This document shows, piece by piece, positions 56,068 to 64,000 of a stretch of DNA of 64,000 nt. Where the stretch lies: NCBI RefSeq assembly GCF_012524075.1, contig NZ_JAAZUI010000005.1, positions 1 through 64,000 of the forward strand, written 5' to 3'. Both the position numbers and the translations under genes were made by a program. The notes under the pieces are model-generated. The model had not been told where the DNA came from. It saw nothing but the letters and a program-made list of their open reading frames with translations, and ran no database searches. Numbering within the stretch: position 1 is the stretch's first letter; each line of letters opens with the position of its first letter. The stretch comes from Lutibacter sp. B1. GTDB taxonomy: Bacteria; Bacteroidota; Bacteroidia; Flavobacteriales; Flavobacteriaceae.

Positions 56068-56852
56068 TATTTTAAACTTAGTGTTGTATGTTTATTATTC
56101 GAGTTTTTAATAAATGTAGCATCTCCAATTTTAACTTTACTAACTCCTTTTTGTAAAGCATTAAAACAATTGTGCAATTTAGGAAGCATTCCGTCTGAAA
56201 TAACACCTTCTTTAACTAATTGCTCGTAGGTTTCAAAATTGATAAATGGTATTACCGACTCTTTATCTTCAAAATTTTTCAAAACACCTTTTAATTCAAA
56301 TAAAAAATCGAGTTCAACATTGTACAACTTACTCATTCCTATCGCAATTTCTGAAGCAACAGTATCGGCATTGGTATTTAGTAATTGACCTTCTTTATTA
56401 TGTGTAATGGCGCAAAAAACAGGAGTTAAATTATTTTGTAACAACGCATTAACCGTTGAAGCATTAACAGCATCAATATCACCGGCAAAACCGTAATCAA
56501 TATCTTTTACAATACGTTTATGCGCTAAAATTGTGTTACCATCAACGCCAGATAAACCAATGGCATTACAATTGTTTTTTTGTAATTGAGCAACCACATT
56601 TTTGTTAATTAATCCGGCATACACCATAGTAACAATTTCTAAATTAGCTTCATCAGTAATTCTTCGTCCGTTTACCATTTTAGGTTGTAAACCAATAGCA
56701 TTTGCTAATTCTGTGGCTTTTTTACCACCTCCGTGAATTAAAATTTTAAGCCCCTCAATTGCTGCAAAATCTTTTAAAAAATCATTTAAATTCTGTTCAT
56801 TTTCAATGATATTTCCTCCAATTTTAATTATTTTTAGTTTTAGCTTATTCAT
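56067..56852 (-). CDS. argB: N-acetylglutamate (or N-succinylglutamate) kinase
   Basis: 261 aa amino acid kinase. KIIKIGGNIIENEQNL, ILIHGGGKKATELANAIGL, KMVNGRRITDEANLEIVTMVYAGLINKNVVAQL, NADTVASEIAIGM and SDGMLPKLHNCFNAL (arginine-kinase family tail). It phosphorylates the gamma-carboxyl of acyl-glutamate. It lacks the long N-terminal helix seen in arginine-inhibited hexameric forms, which suggests weaker feedback control, though this is inference. Confidence 0.93.
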   Translation of the reverse strand: MNKLKLKIIKIGGNIIENEQNLNDFLKDFAAIEGLKILIHGGGKKATELANAIGLQPKMVNGRRITDEANLEIVTMVYAGLINKNVVAQLQKNNCNAIGLSGVDGNTILAHKRIVKDIDYGFAGDIDAVNASTVNALLQNNLTPVFCAITHNKEGQLLNTNADTVASEIAIGMSKLYNVELDFLFELKGVLKNFEDKESVIPFINFETYEQLVKEGVISDGMLPKLHNCFNALQKGVSKVKIGDATFIKNSNNKHTTLSLK

Positions 56853-56943
56853 TTTCTATCTTAGATGATGATTGCACAAAGTCGAACTAACATTTAATCT
56901 TTTTTAAATTGAAATCACTTCGACTCCGCTTAGTGACCATATT
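56853..56943. repeat. Repeat-like spacer between argF' and argB
   Basis: 91 bp holding CACT-tcgactccgctt-AGTG (56916-56935) and a second partial copy around aaagtcgaac (56879-56888). Phrases like cacttcgac...agtg are typical of short palindromic repeats scattered between flavobacterial genes. It is the widest gap in the otherwise compact operon. Confidence 0.45.
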
Positions 56944-57891
56944 TTAATTATTTTCTAATATTTTTTTTAATATAATTTGTGCTGAATATGTTCTATTATT
57001 CGCTTCTTCAATCACAATAGAATTATTTGAATCCAAAACAGCATCTTCGACAATTACATTTCTACGCACAGGCAAGCAGTGCATAAATTTGGCATTGTTT
57101 GTTTTTTTCATTTTTTCTTCAGTAATCATCCAAGAAGCATCTGTATTTACAACTTTACCGTACTCTTTATAAGAACTCCAGTTTTTTACATAAATAAAAT
57201 CGGCATTTTCAAAAGCTTTATCTTGGTTATATTCAATTTTTGAATTTTTGGTGATTTCAGGATTCAATTCGTAATCTTTTGGGTGGGTTATTACAAAATC
57301 GGCATCTTGCAACTGCATCATTTCAATAAAAGAATTTGCAACAGCGTGTGGCAATGCCTTTGGGTGTGGCGCCCACGACAAAACAACTTTAGGTTTTTCC
57401 TTAGTTTTATATTCTTCAATAGTAATAGCATCTGCCAATGCTTGTAAAGGATGCCCAATAGCACTTTCCATATTTACCACAGGAATGGTTGCATATTTTT
57501 TAAAATTATGAAGTACTATTTCAGCTTCATCTTTTTCTTTATCTGTTAATGAAGCAAAGGCTCGTATTGCCACAATATCACAATATTGAGAAATTACCTG
57601 AGCAGCTTCTTTTACATGTTCCGATTTTTCTTGATTCATTACAGTACCATCTTCAAACTCTAAAGCCCAACCTTCGCTACCAAAATTCATAACAATAACA
57701 TTCATTCCTAAATTTTGAGCCGCTTTTTGAGTACTTAAACGCGTACGTAAACTATTATTAAAAAATAATAAACAAATGGTTTTTCCTTCACCCAAAAACT
57801 TGAACTGCAATGGGCTTTTTTTCAACTTTATAGCTTCCTCTATGGTTTTTTGCAAGCTATCCAAATTATTGATAGATAAATAATGTTTCAT
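56944..57891 (-). CDS. argF': N-succinylornithine (or N-acetylornithine) carbamoyltransferase
   Basis: 315 aa. Carbamoyl phosphate motif FFNNSLRTRLS (about 43-53), the family's FGSEGWALEFEDGTVMN loop, SAIGHPLQALADA, SWAPHPKALPHAVANSF and FMHCLPVRRNVIV place it in the N-acyl-ornithine branch, not ordinary ornithine carbamoyltransferase. The residue that sets acyl specificity (Pro90 in Bacteroides fragilis succinyl enzyme, Glu92 in Xanthomonas acetyl enzyme, as I recall) is Ser90 here (EKSEH), which favours the succinyl substrate. It follows proB by 1 bp. Confidence 0.9.
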   Translation of the reverse strand: MKHYLSINNLDSLQKTIEEAIKLKKSPLQFKFLGEGKTICLLFFNNSLRTRLSTQKAAQNLGMNVIVMNFGSEGWALEFEDGTVMNQEKSEHVKEAAQVISQYCDIVAIRAFASLTDKEKDEAEIVLHNFKKYATIPVVNMESAIGHPLQALADAITIEEYKTKEKPKVVLSWAPHPKALPHAVANSFIEMMQLQDADFVITHPKDYELNPEITKNSKIEYNQDKAFENADFIYVKNWSSYKEYGKVVNTDASWMITEEKMKKTNNAKFMHCLPVRRNVIVEDAVLDSNNSIVIEEANNRTYSAQIILKKILENN

Positions 57892-57892
57892 T

Positions 57893-58681
57893 TTATACTA
57901 TTATTATTTTTGTAAAATCAATTTTATTACTGAAGCTTTCAATAATAAAATTATCCTTTAAACCATTTAAAATCCATGTTTCAATTCCGGCTTTTTGAGC
58001 TATTTCAGCAGCATCAATTTTCGAAACCATTCCACCGGTACCATGTGTTGAAACTGAAATTTCAATTTCATTTTTTAATGATGAAATATCGGCTGTTTTT
58101 AAAATAGTTTTTCCATTTTTATTTTTGATAGATTCTTTAGTGTAAATGCCATTAGTATTTGTGGCAATAATAAATAAATCGGCCTTTAATAATGAAGCCG
58201 TTAATGCTGCTAATTTATCGTTATCACCAAATTTTATTTCATCGGTAGCAACTGTATCATTTTCGTTGATAATTGGTATGTAATTATTATCAACCAAAAC
58301 ATTGATAGTGTTTACTATATTTATTTTAGACTGTTCTTTTTCGAAATCGGAATACGACAATAAACACTGCGCAGTAAATAAGCCATGTTCTCTAAAAATT
58401 TCCTGATAAATTCTCATTAAATGTGGCTGACCGATAGAAGCTAGTGCCTGTTTCACTTTAATTTCTTTTCCATTGGTCTCCAAATCAACAAACTGTTTTG
58501 CCACAGCAATAGCGCCTGAACTTACTATAACAAACTCGTACTTATCTTTTAAACCTGCTACCTGACGAGCAATGTCTTCAATTTTTCCTCTGGAAATTTG
58601 ATGCGTTTCTTTTGTTAACACATTAGAGCCTACTTTTAATAAAATTCTTTTTTTACCTGATTTGTCCATTTCCATAAACAT
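57893..58681 (-). CDS. proB: Glutamate 5-kinase
   Basis: 262 aa, amino acid kinase domain only; the C-terminal PUA domain of the 367 aa E. coli enzyme is missing. KRILLKVGSNVLTKE, VSSGAIAVAKQFV, LLSYSDFEKEQSKINIVNTINVLVDNNYIPIINENDTVATDEIKFGDND and GTGGMVSKIDAAEIA are clear. ATGs at 58681, 58675 and 58669 are all possible; the last gives the most usual N-terminus. It overlaps the end of proA by at least 17 bp. First step of proline synthesis. Confidence 0.94.
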   Translation of the reverse strand: MFMEMDKSGKKRILLKVGSNVLTKETHQISRGKIEDIARQVAGLKDKYEFVIVSSGAIAVAKQFVDLETNGKEIKVKQALASIGQPHLMRIYQEIFREHGLFTAQCLLSYSDFEKEQSKINIVNTINVLVDNNYIPIINENDTVATDEIKFGDNDKLAALTASLLKADLFIIATNTNGIYTKESIKNKNGKTILKTADISSLKNEIEISVSTHGTGGMVSKIDAAEIAQKAGIETWILNGLKDNFIIESFSNKIDFTKIIIV

Positions 58682-59849
58682 ACCATTTATTAGTTACTAA
58701 ATGCTGTAAACCCATTGGACCTCTGTGGTGTAATTTATCGGTACTTATGGCAAGTTCACCACCTAAACCAAACTGACCTCCATCGGTAAAACGAGTCGAA
58801 GCATTTTGATATACCGCAGCCGAATCTACCGATTCCATAAAAATAGTAGCCGTATTGTTATTTTTTGTAATGATTACCGCTGAATGACCTCCGCTGTATG
58901 TATTGATTTTAGCGATAGCATCTTCAGTAGAAACCACACTTCCTAAAACAATTTTATAATCTAAAAACTCTTTAAACCAAACTGCTGAACTTTCAAAAGG
59001 TGAAATATTTTCAAAAGAAGCCATATACGCATCACCTAAAATTTCAACATTATATTCTAACAATTTATCAATCAACTTTTTAATAAAAATTTCTTTGTTT
59101 GGCAAATTTGAATGTATCAAAACTTTATCCAATGCATTACATGCCGATATTTTTGCTGTTTTACCATTAATAATGGTTTTAAGAGCAATCTCTAAATCGG
59201 CTTCAGCATCAACATAAACAAAATTATTACCTCTTCCGCTTACAATTACAGGGCATTTAGCATGTTGTTTTACAAAAGCAATCAATTTTTCACCTCCGCG
59301 CGGCACTATTAAATCGACTTTTTGAGTTGGATTTTCTAAAAATGCCTGAGTTTCAGTTCGGCTATAATTCAAATATTCAACCCAAATCTCAGAAATATTA
59401 AATGCAGCCAAAGCTTTGTGCCATAGTTCTACAATTTTAAGATTGGAATTTACAGCTTCTTTTCCTCCTTTCAATAAAATTTTATTCCCCGACTTAAACG
59501 CAATTCCGGCTGCTTCAACAGTAACATCGGGTCTGGATTCATAAATAATTAAAACCGTACCAAAAGGTGCTGTTTTATTGATGATATTTAAGCCGTTTTC
59601 GTGTGTAAAATTATACAGTTCTTTACCAACAGGATCAACATCTTCCAATAATTGTTGGAGTGATAAAATCATTCCGTTAATTTTAGTTTCATCAACTTTC
59701 AAACGGTCGTACATTGCCAAATCTTCACCATTATAACTCTCAACATCCATTTTATTGGCAGTTAAAATTTCGGCTTTATTTTTTACAATAAGCCTAACCA
59801 TTTCACTTAAAACATTGTTCCGTTGCTCTGTTGTTAAAATTGTGTTCAT
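58653..59849 (-). CDS. proA: Glutamate-5-semialdehyde dehydrogenase (gamma-glutamyl phosphate reductase)
   Basis: 398 aa from the ATG at 59849 (MNTILTTEQRNNVL); a longer frame begins inside argD and is not needed. APFGTVLIIYESRPDVTVEAAGIAFKSGNKILLKGGKEA, VDLIVPRGGEKLI, catalytic Cys in KISACNALDKVLIH, and HHRGPMGLQHLVTNKWYVYGNGQIR are typical. It reduces glutamyl phosphate to the semialdehyde for proline. Its start overlaps the argD stop (ATGA, 59846-59849). Confidence 0.95.
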   Translation of the reverse strand: MNTILTTEQRNNVLSEMVRLIVKNKAEILTANKMDVESYNGEDLAMYDRLKVDETKINGMILSLQQLLEDVDPVGKELYNFTHENGLNIINKTAPFGTVLIIYESRPDVTVEAAGIAFKSGNKILLKGGKEAVNSNLKIVELWHKALAAFNISEIWVEYLNYSRTETQAFLENPTQKVDLIVPRGGEKLIAFVKQHAKCPVIVSGRGNNFVYVDAEADLEIALKTIINGKTAKISACNALDKVLIHSNLPNKEIFIKKLIDKLLEYNVEILGDAYMASFENISPFESSAVWFKEFLDYKIVLGSVVSTEDAIAKINTYSGGHSAVIITKNNNTATIFMESVDSAAVYQNASTRFTDGGQFGLGGELAISTDKLHHRGPMGLQHLVTNKWYVYGNGQIR

Positions 59850-60973
59850 TTTAAAACTTCTTTTAACACCGAAATAAATACGGCTATTTCTTCTTTCGAA
59901 ATACATAAAGGAGGTAGTATTCTCAATAATTTCTTATTGTTTGAACCTCCTGTAAATATGTGTTTATCAAAAATTAGTTTTTTTCTTAATTCCCCTACTT
60001 CAAAATCAAATTCAACACCCAACATTAAACCTTTTCCTTTTACTTTTTTTATTTGAGGGATTGATTTAATTTCTTCTAAAAAGTACCGGTATACTTCGTT
60101 TACGTTTGCTAATAATTTTTCATCTTCTAAAACATCTAAAACAGCAATTGCTGCAGCACAAGCCAAATGATTTCCACCAAAAGTAGTTCCCAACATTCCG
60201 TATTTTGCCTTTATTTTATCAGAAATTAACACACCTCCAATAGGAAATCCATTTGCCATTCCTTTGGCAGTTGTTATTATGTCCGGCTGAATATTATGGT
60301 GCTGAAATGCAAAAAATTGACCACTTCTTCCATAACCCGATTGAATTTCATCTAAAATAAGAAGTACACCATTTTTAGTGCATATTTTTTGAACTTCTTT
60401 AAAAAACTCGGTAGTACCTTCATCTAAACCACCAACGCCTTGAATTCCTTCAATAATTACGGCTGCAACATCTTTTTTACCAATCTCATGAATAACCAAA
60501 TCAACATCATTCAACGGTAAAAATGTTACCTTTTGCTGAAGATTAACAGGTGCATTTATATTCATATTATCCGTTACAGCAACTGCTGCCGAAGTACGTC
60601 CGTGAAACGCATTTTTAAATGATACTATTCTGCTTTTTCCTGTTTCAAATGAAGCTAATTTTAACGCATTTTCGTTTGCTTCAGCCCCAGAATTACACAA
60701 AAACAACTCATAATTTTCACAACCCGATAACTTGCCTAGTTTTTGAGCTAGTTCAACTTGTAAAGGATTTTGAATTGAATTAGAATAAAATCCAATTTTA
60801 TGAATTTGTTCTGTTAACGATTTTACATATTTGGGATGTGTATGACCTATTGAAATAACACCATGTCCACCGTATAAATCTAAATATTTTGTATTGTTTT
60901 CATCCCAAACATACACACCTTCAGCTTTTATAGGAGTTACATTGTAAAGCGGATAAACATCAAATAATTTCAT
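59846..60973 (-). CDS. argD: Acyl-ornithine aminotransferase
   Basis: 375 aa class III PLP aminotransferase. VWDENNTKYLDLYGGHGVISIGHTHP, FLCNSGAEANENALKLA, FHGRTSAAVAVT, LILDEIQSGYGRSG and the PLP lysine in IITTAKGMANGFPIGG. In this context it converts N-acyl-glutamate semialdehyde to N-acyl-ornithine; the same enzyme may also act on ornithine. It follows proC by 11 bp. Confidence 0.93.
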   Translation of the reverse strand: MKLFDVYPLYNVTPIKAEGVYVWDENNTKYLDLYGGHGVISIGHTHPKYVKSLTEQIHKIGFYSNSIQNPLQVELAQKLGKLSGCENYELFLCNSGAEANENALKLASFETGKSRIVSFKNAFHGRTSAAVAVTDNMNINAPVNLQQKVTFLPLNDVDLVIHEIGKKDVAAVIIEGIQGVGGLDEGTTEFFKEVQKICTKNGVLLILDEIQSGYGRSGQFFAFQHHNIQPDIITTAKGMANGFPIGGVLISDKIKAKYGMLGTTFGGNHLACAAAIAVLDVLEDEKLLANVNEVYRYFLEEIKSIPQIKKVKGKGLMLGVEFDFEVGELRKKLIFDKHIFTGGSNNKKLLRILPPLCISKEEIAVFISVLKEVLK

Positions 60974-60984
60974 TATAAAACTTT

Positions 60985-61776
60985 TTAAATTTGATTAATT
61001 TTTTCGAATGAAGCTACTAAACCTTTAATTAAAGAGGAACTTAACCCTTGGTGTTCCATTTCATTTAAACCTTCAATAGTACAACCACTTGGCGTGGTAA
61101 CTCTGTCTATTTCCTGCTCCGGATGGCTTTTTGATTTTACCAACAAACTGGCGGCTCCCAAACAGGTTTGCATAGAAAGTTCTTGAGCTTCTTTGGCATC
61201 AAAGCCCAACTGTATAGCTCCTTGTGTGGTTGCTCTAATCAGTCGCATCCAAAAAGCAATACCGCTGGCACAAATAACAGTTGCTGCCTGCATCAACTTT
61301 TCGTCAATACACATGGTTTTTCCTACCGAATTGAAAATATTTTGCGCAATTATAAATTTATCTTCACCTTTTTTGTTTGCGCACAAGCAAGTCATAGATT
61401 CAGAAACTGAAATAGCCGTATTAGGCATACTTCTAATAATAGGAACTTCACTACCTAAAACGCTTTCAATATCACTTATTTTTCTTCCTGTTATAACCGA
61501 AATTACCATATGTTTTGTTGCATTAATAACATCTTTAATTTCGCCTAAAACCAATGGAAGTTGTTTGGGTTGTACCGCTAAAATGATGATTTCAGAGTTT
61601 GAAACTGCTTCAACGTTATTTTTTGTAACGATAACATTTGAAACCGATTTCCATTGTTTTAATTCAGAAATATTTCGTTTAGTTAAATACAAAGAATTTA
61701 TGGTTAACTCGCTATTTAAAATACCATTAGCGATTGATATTCCTAAATTTCCTGCTCCTATAATTGCTATTTTCAT
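60985..61776 (-). CDS. proC: Pyrroline-5-carboxylate reductase
   Basis: 263 aa. Rossmann start IAIIGAGNLGISIANGIL, AVQPKQLPLVLGEI, IIRSMPNTAISVSESMTCL and the C-terminal signature ELSMQTCLGAASLLVKSKSHPEQEIDRVTTPSGCTIEGLNEME. It makes proline with NAD(P)H. It lies between argC and argD, an interleaving of proline and arginine genes. Confidence 0.95.
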   Translation of the reverse strand: MKIAIIGAGNLGISIANGILNSELTINSLYLTKRNISELKQWKSVSNVIVTKNNVEAVSNSEIIILAVQPKQLPLVLGEIKDVINATKHMVISVITGRKISDIESVLGSEVPIIRSMPNTAISVSESMTCLCANKKGEDKFIIAQNIFNSVGKTMCIDEKLMQAATVICASGIAFWMRLIRATTQGAIQLGFDAKEAQELSMQTCLGAASLLVKSKSHPEQEIDRVTTPSGCTIEGLNEMEHQGLSSSLIKGLVASFEKINQI

Positions 61777-61786
61777 ATAAATTAAT

Positions 61787-62764
61787 TTAAAATGCCAAAG
61801 CTTTTAATTGTAAACCTTCCTTTTGATTGATTCCGAAAATGAGATTCATATTTTCAACTGCCTGGCCTGATGCTCCTTTCAACAAATTATCGATTACCGA
61901 AGTAATGAGTAATGTGTTTTTATGTTTTTCCAAGTGAATAAAACAATTATTGGTATTTACCACTTGTTTTAAATGAATTGGTTTTTTCGAAATTTTTGTG
62001 AAAGGTGAGTCTTTATAAAAATCATCAAACAATTCAAATGCTTCATCTAAAGTTTTATCGAATGTTAGATATATTGAAGCAAAAATACCTCTGCTGAAAT
62101 TCCCTCTGTTTGGTACAAAAAACAACTCTTCCGAAAAATTAGATTGCAATTGTTGTAAACTTTCCGAAATTTCACCTAAATGCTGGTGTGTAAAGGCTTT
62201 GTATACCGAAAAATTATTGTCTCTCCAGCTAAAATGCGTAGTTTCACTTGAAGAAACTCCGGCTCCGGTTGAACCTGTTGTTGCGTTTATATGAATGGAG
62301 TTATTCAATAAATTTGCTTTCGCTAACGGCAATAAGGCTAATTGAATTGCTGTAGCAAAACAACCCGGATTTGCAATATTTTTGGCTTTAATTATCTTTT
62401 CTTTTTGAAGTTCAGGCAATCCGTACACAAATTCTTTCCCCATAAAAACAGCATCGCTATTCAACCTAAAATCGTTACTTAAATCAATAATTTTAGTGGT
62501 TTCAGAAAATGTATGTTCATTTAAAAAACTGGTAGAATTTCCGTGCCCCAAACACAAAAAAACCACGTCAACATCAGCATTTATTTTTCCGGAAAATATC
62601 AGTTCTGTTTGCCCTAATACATCTTGGTGTACATCATACAATTTATTCCCTGCATTGGAAGTGCTGTACACAAAATCGATATCAACTTTAGGATGATTGA
62701 TAAGTAATCGTATCAATTCTCCTGCTGTGTAACCTGCACCTCCAATGATTCCGGCTTTTATCAT
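61787..62764 (-). CDS. argC: N-acyl-gamma-glutamyl-phosphate reductase
   Basis: 325 aa. AGIIGGAGYTAGELIRLLINHPKVD (Rossmann loop), FLCLGHGNSTSFL, IIDLSNDFRL, YGLPELQKE, catalytic Cys in IANPGCFATAIQLALLPL, and FVPNRGNFSRGIFASIYLT. It reduces acyl-glutamyl phosphate to the semialdehyde. It overlaps argG by 4 bp (ATGA at 62761-62764). Confidence 0.95.
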   Translation of the reverse strand: MIKAGIIGGAGYTAGELIRLLINHPKVDIDFVYSTSNAGNKLYDVHQDVLGQTELIFSGKINADVDVVFLCLGHGNSTSFLNEHTFSETTKIIDLSNDFRLNSDAVFMGKEFVYGLPELQKEKIIKAKNIANPGCFATAIQLALLPLAKANLLNNSIHINATTGSTGAGVSSSETTHFSWRDNNFSVYKAFTHQHLGEISESLQQLQSNFSEELFFVPNRGNFSRGIFASIYLTFDKTLDEAFELFDDFYKDSPFTKISKKPIHLKQVVNTNNCFIHLEKHKNTLLITSVIDNLLKGASGQAVENMNLIFGINQKEGLQLKALAF

Positions 62765-63948
62765 AACTCTGAATTTACGCTGTGATATATTTTATTTGCT
62801 GTGCCCAATATTTTAATAAAACCTTTAGCATCATTTGCAGTCCAAGCTTTATTTTCTTCACCGTATTCACCAAATTTAGATTTCATTAAATCGTGGTCAG
62901 ATTCAATTCCGTTAATACTAAAGTGATATGGTTTTAAAGTTACAATAACTTTTCCGGTTACTGTTTTTTGAGAATCAATTAAAAAAGCTTCAATATTACG
63001 CATTACCGGATCTAAATATTGTCCTTCGTGTAATAACATTCCGTACCAATTTCCCAGTTGATCTTTCCAATATTGCTGCCATTTGGTAAGTACGTGTTTT
63101 TCTAAAGTATGATGAGCTTTAATAGTTACCAATGCTGCGGCTGCCTCAAAACCTACTCTCCCTTTAATCCCAACAATAGTATCACCAATATGAATATCTC
63201 TTCCTATGGCATATTTTGAAGCGATTTCTTCTAACTTTAAAATGGTATTTACTGGTGAATCAAATTCATCATTTAAACCAACTAATTCTCCTTTATCAAA
63301 ATGCAATACAACTTCTGAAGGCTCCGTTTTTTGTAACTGACTAGGATAAGCGCTCTCAGGCAATGCTTTATTTGATGTTAATGTTTCTACACCACCAACA
63401 CTTGTACCCCAAATTCCTTTATTAATTGAATATTTTGCTTTTTCTGAAGTAAATTCAACTCCGTGTTTATTTAAGTATTCAATTTCTTCTTGACGTGTTA
63501 ATTTTAAATCTCTAATTGGTGTAATTATTTCAATTTCAGGAGCCAAAGTTTGAAAAATCATATCAAACCTAACCTGATCATTTCCTGCTCCGGTACTACC
63601 ATGCGCAATATATTTTGCTCCAATTCCTTTAGCATAATTTATTACTTCAATGGCTTGAAACACGCGTTCGGCACTCACTGAAAGTGGATACGTGTTGTTT
63701 TTTAGCACATTTCCAAAAACCATATATTTAATAGCTTTTTCGTAAAATTCATCTAAAATATTTTTATTTGTATGAGTTGCAACACCCATTTTATAGGCTT
63801 TTGCTTCAACCGCTTCAAGTTCTTTTACGGAAAAACCTCCTGTATTTACAAGTACGCTATGTACTTCTAAATTAAGTTCGTGTTGTAAATATTGTACACA
63901 AAATGATGTATCTAAACCTCCGCTATATGCTACTACTACTTTTTCCAT
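62761..63948 (-). CDS. argG: Argininosuccinate synthase
   Basis: 395 aa. The ATP pyrophosphatase loop VVAYSGGLDTSFCVQYLQ, YIAHGSTGAGNDQVRFD, TPIRDLKLTRQEEIEYL, IWGTSVGGVETL and GYDMLLHEGQYLDP-like WYGMLLHEGQYLDPVMRNIEAF. It joins citrulline and aspartate using ATP. It is the first complete gene of the arg/pro operon here and follows a further gene by 1 bp at the window edge. Confidence 0.95.
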   Translation of the reverse strand: MEKVVVAYSGGLDTSFCVQYLQHELNLEVHSVLVNTGGFSVKELEAVEAKAYKMGVATHTNKNILDEFYEKAIKYMVFGNVLKNNTYPLSVSAERVFQAIEVINYAKGIGAKYIAHGSTGAGNDQVRFDMIFQTLAPEIEIITPIRDLKLTRQEEIEYLNKHGVEFTSEKAKYSINKGIWGTSVGGVETLTSNKALPESAYPSQLQKTEPSEVVLHFDKGELVGLNDEFDSPVNTILKLEEIASKYAIGRDIHIGDTIVGIKGRVGFEAAAALVTIKAHHTLEKHVLTKWQQYWKDQLGNWYGMLLHEGQYLDPVMRNIEAFLIDSQKTVTGKVIVTLKPYHFSINGIESDHDLMKSKFGEYGEENKAWTANDAKGFIKILGTANKIYHSVNSEL

Positions 63949-63949
63949 T

Positions 63950-64000
63950 TTATTTATTATTTTTCTTTAAAAATAATGCTTGTTTAATTCCTTTTAATCT
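63950..64000 (-). CDS. C-terminal end of an unidentified gene upstream of argG (partial)
   Basis: On the minus strand an open frame enters the window and ends at TAA 63950-63952, reading RLKGIKQALFLKKNNK, one base before the argG ATG. The tight spacing fits an operon partner. In related genomes an N-acetyltransferase-type gene often precedes argG, which would supply the acylation step otherwise missing here, but 16 residues are too few to identify it. Confidence 0.45.
   Translation of the reverse strand, partial: RLKGIKQALFLKKNNK

Noticed and set aside
61193-61780. 195-aa open frame on the plus strand
   Set aside because: It lies entirely antisense to proC, whose motifs are complete, and has no family resemblance.

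Overview
This is one 64 kb stretch of a strongly AT-rich chromosome of a Bacteroidota bacterium, most likely a member of the Flavobacteriaceae. The assignment rests on an exosortase of the XrtF type with its partner membrane protein, a PorT-like protein of type IX secretion, a short primary sigma factor (287 aa, no region 1.1), an FtsZ with a very long C-terminal extension, an N-succinyl/N-acetylornithine-type carbamoyltransferase, promoters of the form TTG-N19/21-TAnnTTTG, and start codons almost without Shine-Dalgarno sequences. Nearly all of it is core, vertically inherited gene content. I see no prophage, transposase, CRISPR array or plasmid gene.

Layout. 1-3.7 kb: the end of an OmpA-type protein with recently duplicated repeats, a Cys-rich lipoprotein, the XrtF pair and a GAF protein. 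3.8-10.9 kb: purH, then the elongasome operon mreB-mreC-mreD-mrdA-rodA. 10.9-12.9 kb (minus): proS, tRNA-Glu, rpsT. 12.9-23.3 kb (mostly plus): a low-complexity lipoprotein, a FadL-type porin, a Nfu scaffold, ubiE/menG, porT, an rRNA methyltransferase (minus), a TamA-like lipoprotein, fbaA and accD. 23.4-30.7 kb: a surface-type lipoprotein, rpsO-pnp, an ECF sigma / small acidic protein / MscS unit (minus), rpoD and rpe. 30.7-34.8 kb: a CBS protein, a molybdate transporter operon and an MtfA-like peptidase. 34.8-35.3 kb: a 108-bp tandem repeat ending close to tRNA-Arg. 35.3-51.3 kb (minus): the complete dcw cluster from mraZ to ftsZ, followed by yqeY. 51.5-53.6 kb (plus): hydrolase, engB, rluA-type synthase. 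53.6-64 kb (minus): an interleaved arginine/proline biosynthesis operon argG-argC-proC-argD-proA-proB-argF'-argB-argE-argH, with the end of one more gene at the window edge.

How it works together. The window holds both large cell-wall machines: the elongation set (MreBCD, PBP2, RodA) and the division set (MraY, MurCDEG, FtsAILQWZ), the latter probably controlled by MraZ through three 10-bp-spaced GTGG boxes just upstream of mraZ. The arg/pro operon takes glutamate to both proline and arginine; residue Ser90 of the carbamoyltransferase suggests the succinylated arginine route.

No clearly new multi-gene system stands out. The most interesting leads are the exosortase pair with no recognisable substrate, the Cys-rich metal-binding lipoprotein, an AccD that has lost all four zinc-ribbon cysteines, a murD whose N-terminus appears to come from an inserted repeat, a cluster of strong hairpins with a shared loop motif after pnp, and A/C-rich leaders (one with a three-codon upstream ORF) in front of purH and pnp.
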